From a virus: a stretch of DNA of 38,357 nt. Made by a program: the position numbers and the translations under genes. Position 1 is the stretch's first letter, and each line of letters begins with the position of its first letter. Shown one piece after another: positions 7,983 to 13,794 of this stretch. Location: IMG/VR virus record IMGVR_UViG_3300005541_000013, positions 1-38,357 of that record, one strand, 5' to 3'. The notes beneath the pieces were generated by a model. It worked only from the letters and a program-made list of their open reading frames with translations. It searched no databases and was not told the DNA's origin.

Positions 7983-8017
7983 GCTCATCTGTTAAATGAG
8001 CGACTCTGGTTTTTTTT
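7983..8017 (+). terminator. Hairpin followed by T-run
   Basis: GCTCAT at 7983-7988 pairs with ATGAGC at 7996-8001, followed 8 bases later by eight T residues at 8010-8017. It is a moderate terminator in the plus direction, upstream of a stronger one. Confidence 0.45.
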
Positions 8018-8051
8018 GATCTTCTGTCTTTTTCAATTCACACTATCACAA

Positions 8052-8094
8052 GCAGGCCATTTTTGTTGCGACACGAAGATGGTCTGCTTTTTTT
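8052..8094 (+). terminator. Strong rho-independent terminator
   Basis: GCAGGCCAT at 8052-8060 pairs with ATGGTCTGC at 8079-8087 (nine pairs, one G-U), directly followed by seven T residues at 8088-8094. The orientation requires a plus-strand transcript that starts upstream, where no ORF exists. Confidence 0.75.
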
Positions 8095-8111
8095 GTGTCA
8101 TCAGAATACCA

Positions 8112-8164
8112 TTCCGTATAATTCAACGCAAGAGAAAAAGGATGTTGCGTGAAAATATACGGAA
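8112..8164. promoter_or_regulatory. Large inverted repeat overlapping regulator promoter
   Basis: Arms of about 20 bases (8112-8131, containing CCGTATA and ACGCAA; 8145-8164, containing TTGCGT and TATACGG) match with about three mismatches. The right arm includes a possible -35 (TTGCGT, 8145-8150) with TAGGAT at 8169-8174 after 18 bases. It is the natural operator candidate for the HTH protein encoded just downstream. Confidence 0.5.
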
Positions 8165-8199
8165 ATGGTAGGATATTTTCATCAACAAAAGGAGAAGAG

Positions 8200-8442
8200 A
8201 TGCAACTTAGAGAATATCTCGAGAAACATGACATGTCCATCACACAATTTGCAAAGATGATCAACTTCAATGAAAATTATTTAGCAGCTGTGATGAGAGG
8301 ATGGTATAAACCAGGGAAAAAATTAATGCGAACTATAGAAATTGTCACTCAAGGAATGGTGCGGCAGGACGACATATTCAACAGGAACATGAGTGGGGAC
8401 ATATGTTGTAGCCGAATAAAACACGATAAAAACAACCGCTAA
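8200..8442 (+). CDS. Small helix-turn-helix regulator (Cro/CI-like), 80 aa
   Basis: I start at 8200, since AAGGAG lies just upstream; a longer frame to 8149 has no ribosome site. Residues 1-50 (MQLREYLEKHDMSITQFAKMINFN, written here only in part as EYLEKHDMSITQFAKM) match an XRE/YdaS-type DNA-binding domain: first helix, 'S.tqFAk.i' turn, and recognition helix NENYLAAVMRG. The remaining 30 residues are not recognised. A wide inverted repeat overlaps its own promoter, which suggests autoregulation. The gene stands between the leftward recombination operon and the rightward replication operon, the classic site for an early switch. Confidence 0.7.
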   Translation: MQLREYLEKHDMSITQFAKMINFNENYLAAVMRGWYKPGKKLMRTIEIVTQGMVRQDDIFNRNMSGDICCSRIKHDKNNR

Positions 8443-8520
8443 AAAGAAAAAAAATGCGAAAAAAACGAATGCTTTGATTTCTACGGAGATCTCGGGAGAA
8501 CCATCCTTGAATTCACTCAT
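8323..8520 (-). CDS. Possible small membrane protein antisense to regulator, 65 aa
   Basis: A minus-strand frame with AGG about ten bases before its ATG. It has a polar N-terminus (MSEFKDGSPEISVEIKA), one strong membrane helix rich in Phe and Val, and a polar tail. It overlaps the last 120 bases of the HTH gene, so only one of the two is well supported, and the HTH domain favours the plus strand. A- and T-rich sequence easily makes false hydrophobic frames. Listed because topology and ribosome site are both reasonable. Confidence 0.25.
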   Translation of the reverse strand: MSEFKDGSPEISVEIKAFVFFAFFFFLAVVFIVFYSATTYVPTHVPVEYVVLPHHSLSDNFYSSH

Positions 8521-8607
8521 CAGAAAACCTATGAATTTGGGTTTGCAGTATCACGATAGCAGCTTTATGATTTCATTCAAATGGAAAATGAGTTAACGTA
8601 TTAAATA

Positions 8608-8631
8608 AGCCTGCGTTGTTACACGCAGGCT
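8608..8631. other. GC-rich hairpin in the pre-replication region
   Basis: AGCCTGCGT at 8608-8616 pairs perfectly with ACGCAGGCT at 8623-8631 around TGTTAC. On the minus strand it is followed by T-rich sequence, so it may end a leftward transcript; it could also be part of an origin or structured RNA. The 418-base stretch 8443-8860 has no supported plus-strand gene. Confidence 0.5.
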
Positions 8632-8653
8632 CAAGGAGACGAAAGGAAGAACT

Positions 8654-8706
8654 AGACAAAAATTTGACTGATTAAAAACCAGACAAAATAACACATTGAC
8701 TGATTA
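8654..8706. repeat. Tandem iteron-like direct repeats upstream of the initiator gene
   Basis: AGACAAAA followed by TTGACTGATTA occurs twice, at 8654-8674 and 8681-8706, with the TTGACTGATTA cores 32 bases apart. The second copy also forms one arm of the large inverted repeat beginning at 8698. Iterons of this kind are typical binding sites for a replication initiator, and the next gene is one. Confidence 0.5.
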
Positions 8707-8787
8707 TACCTCACCCGACGAAAGAAAAGGTAATAATCCATATTAACCGTACTATTTTCATAGTACTGTCTGGGAGTATAATCAGTC
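8698..8787. other. Multi-branched structured element (RNA leader or replication origin)
   Basis: An outer 12-base-pair stem (GACTGATTATAC, 8698-8709, with GTATAATCAGTC, 8776-8787) continues as CCCGAC (8714-8719) with GTCTGGG (8768-8774). It encloses two hairpins: GGTAATA with TATTAACC (8729-8748) and GTACTAT-TTTC-ATAGTAC (8749-8766). That is a three-way junction about 75 bases before the GTG of the replication gene. It may be a DNA origin structure or a regulatory RNA; sequence alone does not decide. Confidence 0.55.
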
Positions 8788-8860
8788 CAACATTTTCTGT
8801 CCAGCCTTTCTTCTCTCCTTTGTAAAAAAAGTAAAAATCACTAAAACAACGGGAGAAATT

Positions 8861-9715
8861 GTGCCGCAATCAAATCAAAATCAATCCACATTTCAGAGAT
8901 GTCCTCACGATAGGCAGAATCCTTATGTGCAGATTTCTCGTGAAATGGCACAGGATAAATCTATTACACCAGCATCTAAAGGTGTCCTTTTATATCTTCT
9001 TTCATTACCTCCCACTTGGAAAATATACCATTCTCAACTTCAGGAAGGATTGGGAGTCGGCGATGATTACATAAGAACGGTAATGGATGACTTAATCAAG
9101 GCAGGGTATGTCGATCGGACACGCGAAAGAGTGAATGGATCTTTCGGGCCATATCATTACACCATCAGAGAATTCAAAAAATGTTCACCAAACCGGGAAA
9201 ACCGGTCTGGTAATGATTTTTATAACTCACAGAGAGAAATGCCCTCACAACATGTTTTGAACCAGACCGGGTTTGCCGGCCCGGTAAACCCGGCCGTATT
9301 AAAGAAAGAGACAGAAAAGAAAGAGAAAGAAAAGAAACATCCGGCACCTACGGCTCCGGAAAAAACAGAAGCGCAAGCGCTTCTTAATGGTTTTTATTCC
9401 TCTCTTCTTTCTCATATTCCAGGATTCAGTCCTCAAAAGCTTAAGAATACTAAGACTCAAGTGGCTGCTATGGAACGCCTTCGCCAAATGTACGGTAAAG
9501 AAACCGTCGAGGAAGTAATAGAATCTTCTCTTAAAGATCCATTTTGGATTCAATACGTGCACACTGCAACTTATCTAGAAAAAAAATTCGAAACTCTGTT
9601 AATGAGAATGAAAAACAAAGGAAACCTCAATGCAAACACTAGCGCAAATACTATCAAAGGACTCTATGATGAAGATGGTGAACCCATGTTCGTCGCAAGG
9701 CTCATTGGAGAATAG
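8861..9715 (+). CDS. Replication initiation-type protein (winged HTH plus C-terminal DnaD-like region), 284 aa
   Basis: A GTG start with CGGGAG upstream. Residues 20-115 form a winged-helix domain (ITPASKGVLLYLLSLPP, then HSQLQEGLGVGDDYIRTVMD and YVDRTRERVNGSFGPYHY) of the type at the N-terminus of phage O-like and DnaD-like initiators. Residues about 118-180 are a polar Lys/Glu-rich linker. The C-terminal region (MERLRQMYGKETVEEVIESS, then FWIQYVHTATYLEKKFETLL) resembles the part that engages helicase or single strands in such proteins. It directly precedes and overlaps a DnaC-like loader gene, the usual initiator-loader pair. Iterons and a stem structure lie just upstream. Binding there is inference. 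Confidence 0.75.
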   Translation: MPQSNQNQSTFQRCPHDRQNPYVQISREMAQDKSITPASKGVLLYLLSLPPTWKIYHSQLQEGLGVGDDYIRTVMDDLIKAGYVDRTRERVNGSFGPYHYTIREFKKCSPNRENRSGNDFYNSQREMPSQHVLNQTGFAGPVNPAVLKKETEKKEKEKKHPAPTAPEKTEAQALLNGFYSSLLSHIPGFSPQKLKNTKTQVAAMERLRQMYGKETVEEVIESSLKDPFWIQYVHTATYLEKKFETLLMRMKNKGNLNANTSANTIKGLYDEDGEPMFVARLIGE

Positions 9716-9725
9716 TGGGAGAGTT

Positions 9726-10301
9726 TTGCAGTCAGAGAATGAGAAGATTTTTTTTGATCTAGTTGTGCCTAAAAAGTACATGCAAGCCTCATTGGAAAAC
9801 TGCGAAAGGCAACCCAAGATTCTCATTGATTTTGCAAAGGAATGGGCAATAAAACCTGTCTCCGTTTTCTTTTTTGGCGGCTGCGGAACAGGAAAAACCT
9901 ATTTCACATTTGCGATGATTAGGGAGATGTTTCGCACATGTCCAGTGAAACTATGGCCTAGATATTTCACGAGCCCTGAGTTAGATTCTAAACTCTTGCA
10001 AGCTTCCAAGAGTGAGGAAGGTGATGCCTGGGTTATTAGAGACATTGCAGAACAAGACATACTTTTCATAGATGATTTTGGGAGAGAAACCAAGTCAGAT
10101 AGATTAAAAAGACAGTATTTTGAGATATTAAATTATAGATACGTCAATGAGTTGCCTACTATTTTAACTAGTAATTATAATATAAATGATTTAGGTGAAA
10201 TTTTAGATAAAGCTGTCGCTTCCAGAATGCAGGAATGGGAAGCCTTCCACTTCAAAGGTAAGGACATGCGCAAAGAAAAACCAAGCAAGATCGTATCATG
10301 A
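9726..10301 (+). CDS. DnaC/IstB-like AAA+ helicase loader, about 191 aa
   Basis: An AAA+ ATPase with Walker A GGCGTGKT, Walker B ILFIDDFG and sensor-I TSN, then a sensor-II-like ASRM arginine. Proteins of this family deliver the replicative DnaB-type helicase to the origin; here the helicase would come from the host because none is encoded. The frame is open to an ATG at 9630 (223 aa), which would overlap the initiator gene by 86 bases. I prefer TTG at 9726 because GGGAG lies four bases before it, but the choice is uncertain. The gene overlaps the next by four bases. Confidence 0.85.
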   Translation: MQSENEKIFFDLVVPKKYMQASLENCERQPKILIDFAKEWAIKPVSVFFFGGCGTGKTYFTFAMIREMFRTCPVKLWPRYFTSPELDSKLLQASKSEEGDAWVIRDIAEQDILFIDDFGRETKSDRLKRQYFEILNYRYVNELPTILTSNYNINDLGEILDKAVASRMQEWEAFHFKGKDMRKEKPSKIVS

Positions 10302-10702
10302 TTATTTGGAACATTCCTCTTCGCACTGTGAGTGAAGTAAACTCATCTGAGCATTGGGCATCTAGAGCGAGAAGACATAAACACCAGCAGTATATTATCA
10401 GACTATACTGTGTTAAACAGGGAGTTATAAAAATTCCTTGTCATGTTAAGATGACTCGCTTCTCCCGATCCCTGGCTGACGATGACAACTTACCAACTTT
10501 TTTTAAATACATCAGGGATGAGCTAAGTGAATACCTCATTCCAGAAAAGAAAGGTCACTATGTAACCAAGAAAGGCCAAATTAGGCCCTTAAAAGGCCGA
10601 GCAGACAACGATCCGCGCATTACCTGGACCTATGCCCAGGAAAAGGCAAATACGAGCTCTGTGCGCATTGAAATAAGTTTTCCGGAAATTCCGGACAACT
10701 GA
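10298..10702 (+). CDS. RusA-like Holliday junction resolvase, 134 aa
   Basis: Residues 50-80 (VKMTRFSRSLADDDNL, then YIRDELSEYL) and 100-108 (GRADNDPRI) carry the acidic constellation of the RusA family: Asp61-63 before Asn64, Asp74 and Asp103/Asp105. These residues bind magnesium and cut four-way junctions. Length is close to the E. coli protein. It is coupled to the helicase loader by ATGA and completes the replication-recombination operon. It probably resolves branched DNA before packaging. Confidence 0.8.
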   Translation: MIIWNIPLRTVSEVNSSEHWASRARRHKHQQYIIRLYCVKQGVIKIPCHVKMTRFSRSLADDDNLPTFFKYIRDELSEYLIPEKKGHYVTKKGQIRPLKGRADNDPRITWTYAQEKANTSSVRIEISFPEIPDN

Positions 10703-10737
10703 TAGGATGACGGAAATGTGAAAACTTCGTCATTGAG

Positions 10738-10762
10738 AGCCATTACCACTGGGGTGATGGCT
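10738..10762. terminator. Hairpin between convergent genes
   Basis: AGCCATTACC (10738-10747) pairs with GGTGATGGCT (10753-10762), ten pairs with one G-U and a five-base loop. It separates the resolvase stop from the stop of the minus-strand gene at 10763 and probably serves both directions. The T-run is short. Confidence 0.6.
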
Positions 10763-11047
10763 TTAAATGGCAGCTTTTTGTTTTTCCACTAACTCAAATA
10801 GGTTTTCATTGCAGAGGTAATTCCATTCTGCTTTTTCACCTAGGATGTTATTTATTTTTTGCTTAAGTTCATGGTTTTCACATTTTAGGTAAAACAATGC
10901 TTTCTTTAGCTCGCTCATATCAGAAAAAAGTTTCCTACGAACTTTATCTGTGCTTTCTTTTATCTCTCTTATCTGCTCTTCCATTTGAGCAAAGCGTCTA
11001 TTTTCAGCACTTTCCCCGTAAAAATTAAACTCTAGTTGTATGCCCAT
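10763..11047 (-). CDS. Hypothetical coiled-coil protein, 94 aa
   Basis: The N-terminus IQLEFNFYG is followed by a nearly continuous coiled coil (QMEEQIREIKESTDKVRRKL, then LKCENHELKQKIN) with heptad hydrophobics. Preceded by AGAGG at a suitable distance. It is alone on the minus strand between two rightward operons and has no recognised family. It could be an oligomeric regulator or an inhibitor of a host protein. Confidence 0.65.
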   Translation of the reverse strand: MGIQLEFNFYGESAENRRFAQMEEQIREIKESTDKVRRKLFSDMSELKKALFYLKCENHELKQKINNILGEKAEWNYLCNENLFELVEKQKAAI

Positions 11048-11105
11048 AAATTACCTCTGAAACATTATGCATTAAATGAAAAAAGAAATCAATGGGGAGA
11101 AGTAA

Positions 11106-11579
11106 ATGGAAAGTAGAAACCAAATTACCTGGCACATAGAAACTGTTCCATTGAAACGAATAAAAAATTTCACAAAAAACCCCAGATGCATTGATAAAAA
11201 GCAGTTTAACCTCTTAGAAAAATTAATAAAGAATTTTGGACTTATTGATAAACCTATCCTCAATGAGGATCTGACGATTATAGGTGGCCATCAGCGCGTT
11301 AAGATTCTCAAAAAAATGAAAGGAAAAACCGTTGAATGTTGGCTACCTAATAGACAGCTCATTGATGCAGAAGTAGAAGAGTTATGTATTGGACTAAACA
11401 AAAATCAAGGCCAATGGGACTGGGAACTACTCGCAAATGAATGGGAGCCTACGGACCTATTCGAATGGGGATTTTCAGAAGAGGAATTGATGGGGATTTC
11501 AAAAGAAGATGATGAAGAATCCCCAAAAAAAAAGGAAAAAAGTAAAAAAACGTGCCCAAATTGCGGTGAAGAAATATAA
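11106..11579 (+). CDS. ParB/sulfiredoxin-fold protein with C-terminal zinc-finger-like tail, 157 aa
   Basis: Residues 8-75 match the ParB N-terminal nuclease-like domain: ETVPLKRIKNFTKNPR, then the signature IIGGHQRVKILKKM with GHQR at 61-64. The family includes partition proteins, CTP-dependent clamps and phage nucleases or transcription factors. The second region (NKNQGQWDWELLANEWEP, then LFEWGFSEEEL) is common in phage members and often precedes a DNA methylase domain, absent here. A Lys/Glu linker leads to a lone CPNCG motif, a half zinc site. A large palindrome lies 80 bases downstream. Confidence 0.8.
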   Translation: MESRNQITWHIETVPLKRIKNFTKNPRCIDKKQFNLLEKLIKNFGLIDKPILNEDLTIIGGHQRVKILKKMKGKTVECWLPNRQLIDAEVEELCIGLNKNQGQWDWELLANEWEPTDLFEWGFSEEELMGISKEDDEESPKKKEKSKKTCPNCGEEI

Positions 11580-11661
11580 ATAACACTGAGAATAGAGAAA
11601 TGCCTACAATAAATCGTCGACCATTTTCCTGACGCCGGGATAATGGTTTATACACTATCCA

Positions 11662-11693
11662 AGACCATATTGTTGACGTCAACAATATGGTCT
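11662..11693. repeat. Perfect 32-bp palindrome without a loop
   Basis: AGACCATATTGTTGAC is followed at once by its exact reverse complement, with the centre at GAC|GTC. The following bases are AAAACAT, so it is not a standard terminator. It lies between the ParB-like gene and the GroES-like gene. Possible roles are a protein-binding centromere or operator, a cruciform, a recombinase site or an RNA hairpin. Confidence 0.9.
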
Positions 11694-11728
11694 AAAACAT
11701 ATTGAGAACATGAACAGTGAGGAGATAA

Positions 11729-11992
11729 ATGAAAATTACCCCTAGAAAAGGATTTATACTAGTATCCAATCAAGACATCGTGACAGAAAAGAAATGCAAC
11801 AATTTAATCATTCCAGGGGAGGAAAAAAAGAAAACTTACCTGCGATTAGAAAGTGATGGGGAAATGTATGGCAGAGGAGCATGTGTGTTTGCACAACCAT
11901 ACAAGACAAAGATGCAGATAGAAGATAATTTATTTCTGATACCTGAGGATGATATTATTGCGAGTTTCGTGATAGAGGTTAAAAATGACTAG
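11729..11992 (+). CDS. GroES-like co-chaperonin candidate, 87 aa
   Basis: The start MKITPRKGFILVSNQD recalls the GroES opening strand ('iRPl.drvlv'). NNLIIPGEEKKK sits where the mobile loop returns to the barrel ('ggIvlp'). The C-terminal LFLIPEDDIIASF matches the final GroES strands ('vlim.e.dilAi'). Length is right. T4 and some other phages encode their own GroES substitutes so that host GroEL can fold the capsid protein. A capsid-folding role here is inference; similarity is pattern-level. GAGGAG precedes the start, and the gene begins a rightward block. Confidence 0.5.
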   Translation: MKITPRKGFILVSNQDIVTEKKCNNLIIPGEEKKKTYLRLESDGEMYGRGACVFAQPYKTKMQIEDNLFLIPEDDIIASFVIEVKND

Positions 11993-12188
11993 ATGCAAAC
12001 ATTGTAAAAAATTAACACACTCAGAACATTTGTATGTTGTTTTCCAAAAGGAAGACATAGACAAAGTTTATGAATTCATGTCTTTAGAAAATTGGACACC
12101 TGCATATCAATATACTGATAATTTACCTAAAAAATACGGAATGTTGAAGATAGTAGATATATATATTCATTTTTTATTTCAAGAGTAG
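11985..12188 (+). CDS. Small Cys-motif protein, 67 aa
   Basis: It begins MTRCKHCKKLTHSEH, a CxxC with nearby histidines that could bind one zinc, followed by aromatic and acidic residues with no recognised fold. It overlaps the preceding gene by eight bases. Unknown function; typical of early phage proteins that bind host enzymes. Confidence 0.55.
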   Translation: MTRCKHCKKLTHSEHLYVVFQKEDIDKVYEFMSLENWTPAYQYTDNLPKKYGMLKIVDIYIHFLFQE

Positions 12189-12198
12189 GAAGTAGATA

Positions 12199-12462
12199 AT
12201 GTTCAAAAGATTTCAATTGATGGATTTATTTCACGAACCCAAAGAGTCAATTGGGGATTGGATTTCCGTAAAGGAAAGACGCCCTCAAGTAGATGATTGT
12301 TATAAAGTGAAAGATGAAGAATATCCACTCTTAGTGATTGATGCGTATTACTCGTTTAGTGAATGGTGGGATAAAAGAAGCAAAAATCTCATTCATGTGA
12401 CACATTGGAAAGAAAATGGAGAAAAAATAATGAAAGAACCAGACCCAGGAATATCGCAATGA
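12199..12462 (+). CDS. DUF551-like protein, 87 aa
   Basis: GDWISVKERRPQ near residue 19 and HVTHWKE near residue 71 are the two landmarks of DUF551, a short domain frequent in phage accessory genes ('WisVkerlP ... vTHWmp'). Its biochemical role is unknown. AGGAAG precedes the ATG, and its stop overlaps the next start by four bases. Confidence 0.65.
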   Translation: MFKRFQLMDLFHEPKESIGDWISVKERRPQVDDCYKVKDEEYPLLVIDAYYSFSEWWDKRSKNLIHVTHWKENGEKIMKEPDPGISQ

Positions 12463-12737
12463 GTGATAATATGAAATTTAAGAGATATGATCAAGTGCCG
12501 ATAAAAACAATCCTACGAGGTTTTGTGGAATTTTGTTGCACCTGCCCCGATTGTGGTATTTACGATAGTTTATTTGGTGGGAATGAGGAAAAAATAATAA
12601 ATGAGTATGTAGAAAGTATTTTCCCAAAATATTCACACTTAGAAATACTAAGTAAAAGAGAAAATAAGCCTTCCACCGGAAGATTTGAACAAAACATTAG
12701 AAAAGAATTAAATGGGCGAAGAAATAGAAAAAGATAA
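12459..12737 (+). CDS. Hypothetical Cys-containing protein, 92 aa
   Basis: I start at the ATG at 12459 (MSDNMKFKRYDQVP), which overlaps the previous stop as ATGA; a longer frame to 12405 would overlap by 58 bases. The segment FCCTCPDCGIYD contains four closely spaced cysteines and may bind metal. The C-terminal end is very basic (RKELNGRRNRKR). Not recognised. Confidence 0.55.
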   Translation: MSDNMKFKRYDQVPIKTILRGFVEFCCTCPDCGIYDSLFGGNEEKIINEYVESIFPKYSHLEILSKRENKPSTGRFEQNIRKELNGRRNRKR

Positions 12738-12750
12738 AGTAGTCATTTTA

Positions 12751-13032
12751 CTATTTCTGTTTTTTTAGCAGGGATTGCCCTATTTTTTTTATATTTTCAG
12801 AGAATTCACTAGCTATTTTTTCTGAGTGAGCCGCATTGGAATAAAATTCGATTAGTAAATCGTCTATAGGTAATTTTTCTCTTTTTTCAGAAAATTCACT
12901 AAGTACTCTAAAAATTGTCGCATTATTTCTATTATAGTGAGCGGCGATTCTTTTAGCGCTAACGCCTTTTTTATACAAAAAAATAATCTCAAATTTTTCT
13001 TGCATCGTCATGTTTGGGAATCTTTTTACCAT
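12751..13032 (-). CDS. Helix-turn-helix DNA-binding protein, 93 aa
   Basis: Residues 10-45 (MQEKFEIIFLYKKGVSAKRI, then AAHYNRNNATIFRVLSEF) form a homeodomain-like or Hin-type HTH: 'kf.ii.lykkGvs...Ia..y....ati.rvl'. The C-terminal half is helical. Its promoter (TTGACT and TAAAAT, 18 bases apart) lies at 13054-13083, and a perfect inverted repeat sits next to the -35. A repressor that controls itself and the divergent block starting at 13217 is the natural reading. Confidence 0.65.
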   Translation of the reverse strand: MVKRFPNMTMQEKFEIIFLYKKGVSAKRIAAHYNRNNATIFRVLSEFSEKREKLPIDDLLIEFYSNAAHSEKIASEFSENIKKIGQSLLKKQK

Positions 13033-13053
13033 AATTTCTCTCTTTTTTCTGAT

Positions 13054-13083
13054 ATTTTAGTACGCTCTACATTTTTTAGTCAA
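13054..13083 (-). promoter_or_regulatory. Promoter for the HTH gene
   Basis: On the minus strand TTGACT (plus 13078-13083) and TAAAAT (plus 13054-13059) are 18 bases apart, about 25 bases before the ATG at 13032. Confidence 0.6.
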
Positions 13084-13101
13084 GATAGGGTATTCCCTAT
13101 C
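13084..13101. promoter_or_regulatory. Operator-like inverted repeat between divergent genes
   Basis: GATAGGG-TATT-CCCTATC is a perfect seven-base dyad directly abutting the -35 of the leftward promoter and about 55 bases upstream of the -35 of the rightward one. It is a good candidate site for the neighbouring HTH protein. Confidence 0.55.
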
Positions 13102-13154
13102 GTTATAACAGAAAAATATCTGATTCCTTAAATCCATCTGACCATTTTTTCTTC

Positions 13155-13184
13155 TTGCTAAAATATAATCCCATCTGTTAAAAT
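13155..13184 (+). promoter_or_regulatory. Promoter for the rightward accessory operon
   Basis: TTGCTA at 13155-13160 and TAAAAT at 13179-13184 are 18 bases apart and predict a start near 13191, just before the first gene of the long coupled block (AAAGGAG and ATG at 13217). Confidence 0.5.
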
Positions 13185-13216
13185 TACCACAATTCGCCAA
13201 CCAAAGGAGAAGTGCT

Positions 13217-13369
13217 ATGGACTGGGAAGATGACACTGATTTTATTTTAGGTTATCTAAGTCAATGCAAAAGATTAGGCGGATTTCCTGAACCTGAGAGA
13301 TTATTAGATATTGTCATTTTCTTAATAGAAGAAATTAAAAAAATAAAACAACAGACGACAGGAGCGTAA
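13217..13369 (+). CDS. Hypothetical protein, 50 aa
   Basis: A short frame opening MDWEDDTDFILGYLSQCK and ending with a Lys/Gln-rich tail. AAAGGAG lies seven bases upstream and the next gene follows after one base, so I judge it real. It is acidic at the start and helical after. It shares only the MDW opening with the anchored coiled-coil family. Not recognised. Confidence 0.6.
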   Translation: MDWEDDTDFILGYLSQCKRLGGFPEPERLLDIVIFLIEEIKKIKQQTTGA

Positions 13370-13370
13370 A

Positions 13371-13559
13371 ATGCAAAAAGAAAATCAGATTCGCTTTCAG
13401 TGGCAGCCAATGTTAGAAATGGTCATTGTGCTAGTGACTATATTGGGATCTACCATCCCTTTATACTTACAGAATTCAAACCAAATACAAGCAATTCATC
13501 AGGAAATGAAAGATTTTCACGGAAGGCTCTGCGCCATCGAAGAGAGAAATAAAAAATGA
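13371..13559 (+). CDS. Small membrane-anchored protein, 62 aa (coiled-coil family member)
   Basis: One hydrophobic segment at about residues 14-33 (LEMVIVLVTILGSTIPLYL) is followed by QIQAIHQEMKDFHGRLCAIE, which matches the QKEMKDFHGKL segment of the proteins at 13795 and 537. It is shorter and lacks the QDAEFK repeat. AGGAG precedes its ATG, and it overlaps the next gene by four bases. Confidence 0.7.
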   Translation: MQKENQIRFQWQPMLEMVIVLVTILGSTIPLYLQNSNQIQAIHQEMKDFHGRLCAIEERNKK

Positions 13560-13780
13560 ATGAGGAAACCAAATCAAGAGAGATACTAGGAAACGCCATA
13601 GATAATTTCATAGATGAAATAGTGAAAGCATCTGGTCAAAGTAAAAACAAATTTAACATGTTTTTATTTACTACTTCCCTTAGTTTTTTAGCTTCTTCTT
13701 TAGAAGAATTATCTAATAGAGATGAAGTAATTGATGAGATACCGAAATTACTAAGAGAAATATTCGAAAAAATATCTTAA
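13556..13780 (+). CDS. Hypothetical helical protein, 74 aa
   Basis: Mostly helical with a moderately hydrophobic middle (FNMFLFTTSLSFLASSLEEL) and acidic ends. It is coupled by ATGA to the membrane protein before it and followed by another membrane protein, so the three may act together at the membrane. Not recognised. Confidence 0.6.
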   Translation: MNEETKSREILGNAIDNFIDEIVKASGQSKNKFNMFLFTTSLSFLASSLEELSNRDEVIDEIPKLLREIFEKIS

Positions 13781-13794
13781 AAAGGAGAAAAATC

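Larger units (their letters stand above)
7953..8094 (+). ncRNA. Candidate small non-coding RNA
   Basis: Bounded by a promoter (7917-7946) and two hairpin-plus-T-run terminators, ending near 8017 (about 65 nt) or 8094 (about 140 nt). The 5' part contains ATAGGT-TT-ACCTAT at 7961-7974, a hairpin or a 14-base palindromic operator inside a wider imperfect dyad. No ORF with a ribosome site is present on the plus strand here. The region also lies antisense to the leader of the leftward recombination operon, so pairing with that transcript is possible. Confidence 0.4.

Noticed and set aside
8046-8270. 74-residue minus-strand frame across the control region
   Set aside because: It overlaps the terminator, the inverted repeat and the HTH gene start, and shows no ribosome site or recognisable fold.
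11072-11263. 63-residue hydrophobic minus-strand frame over the ParB-like gene start
   Set aside because: Phe/Ile-rich composition arises from the reverse of Lys/Asn-rich codons; no ribosome site.
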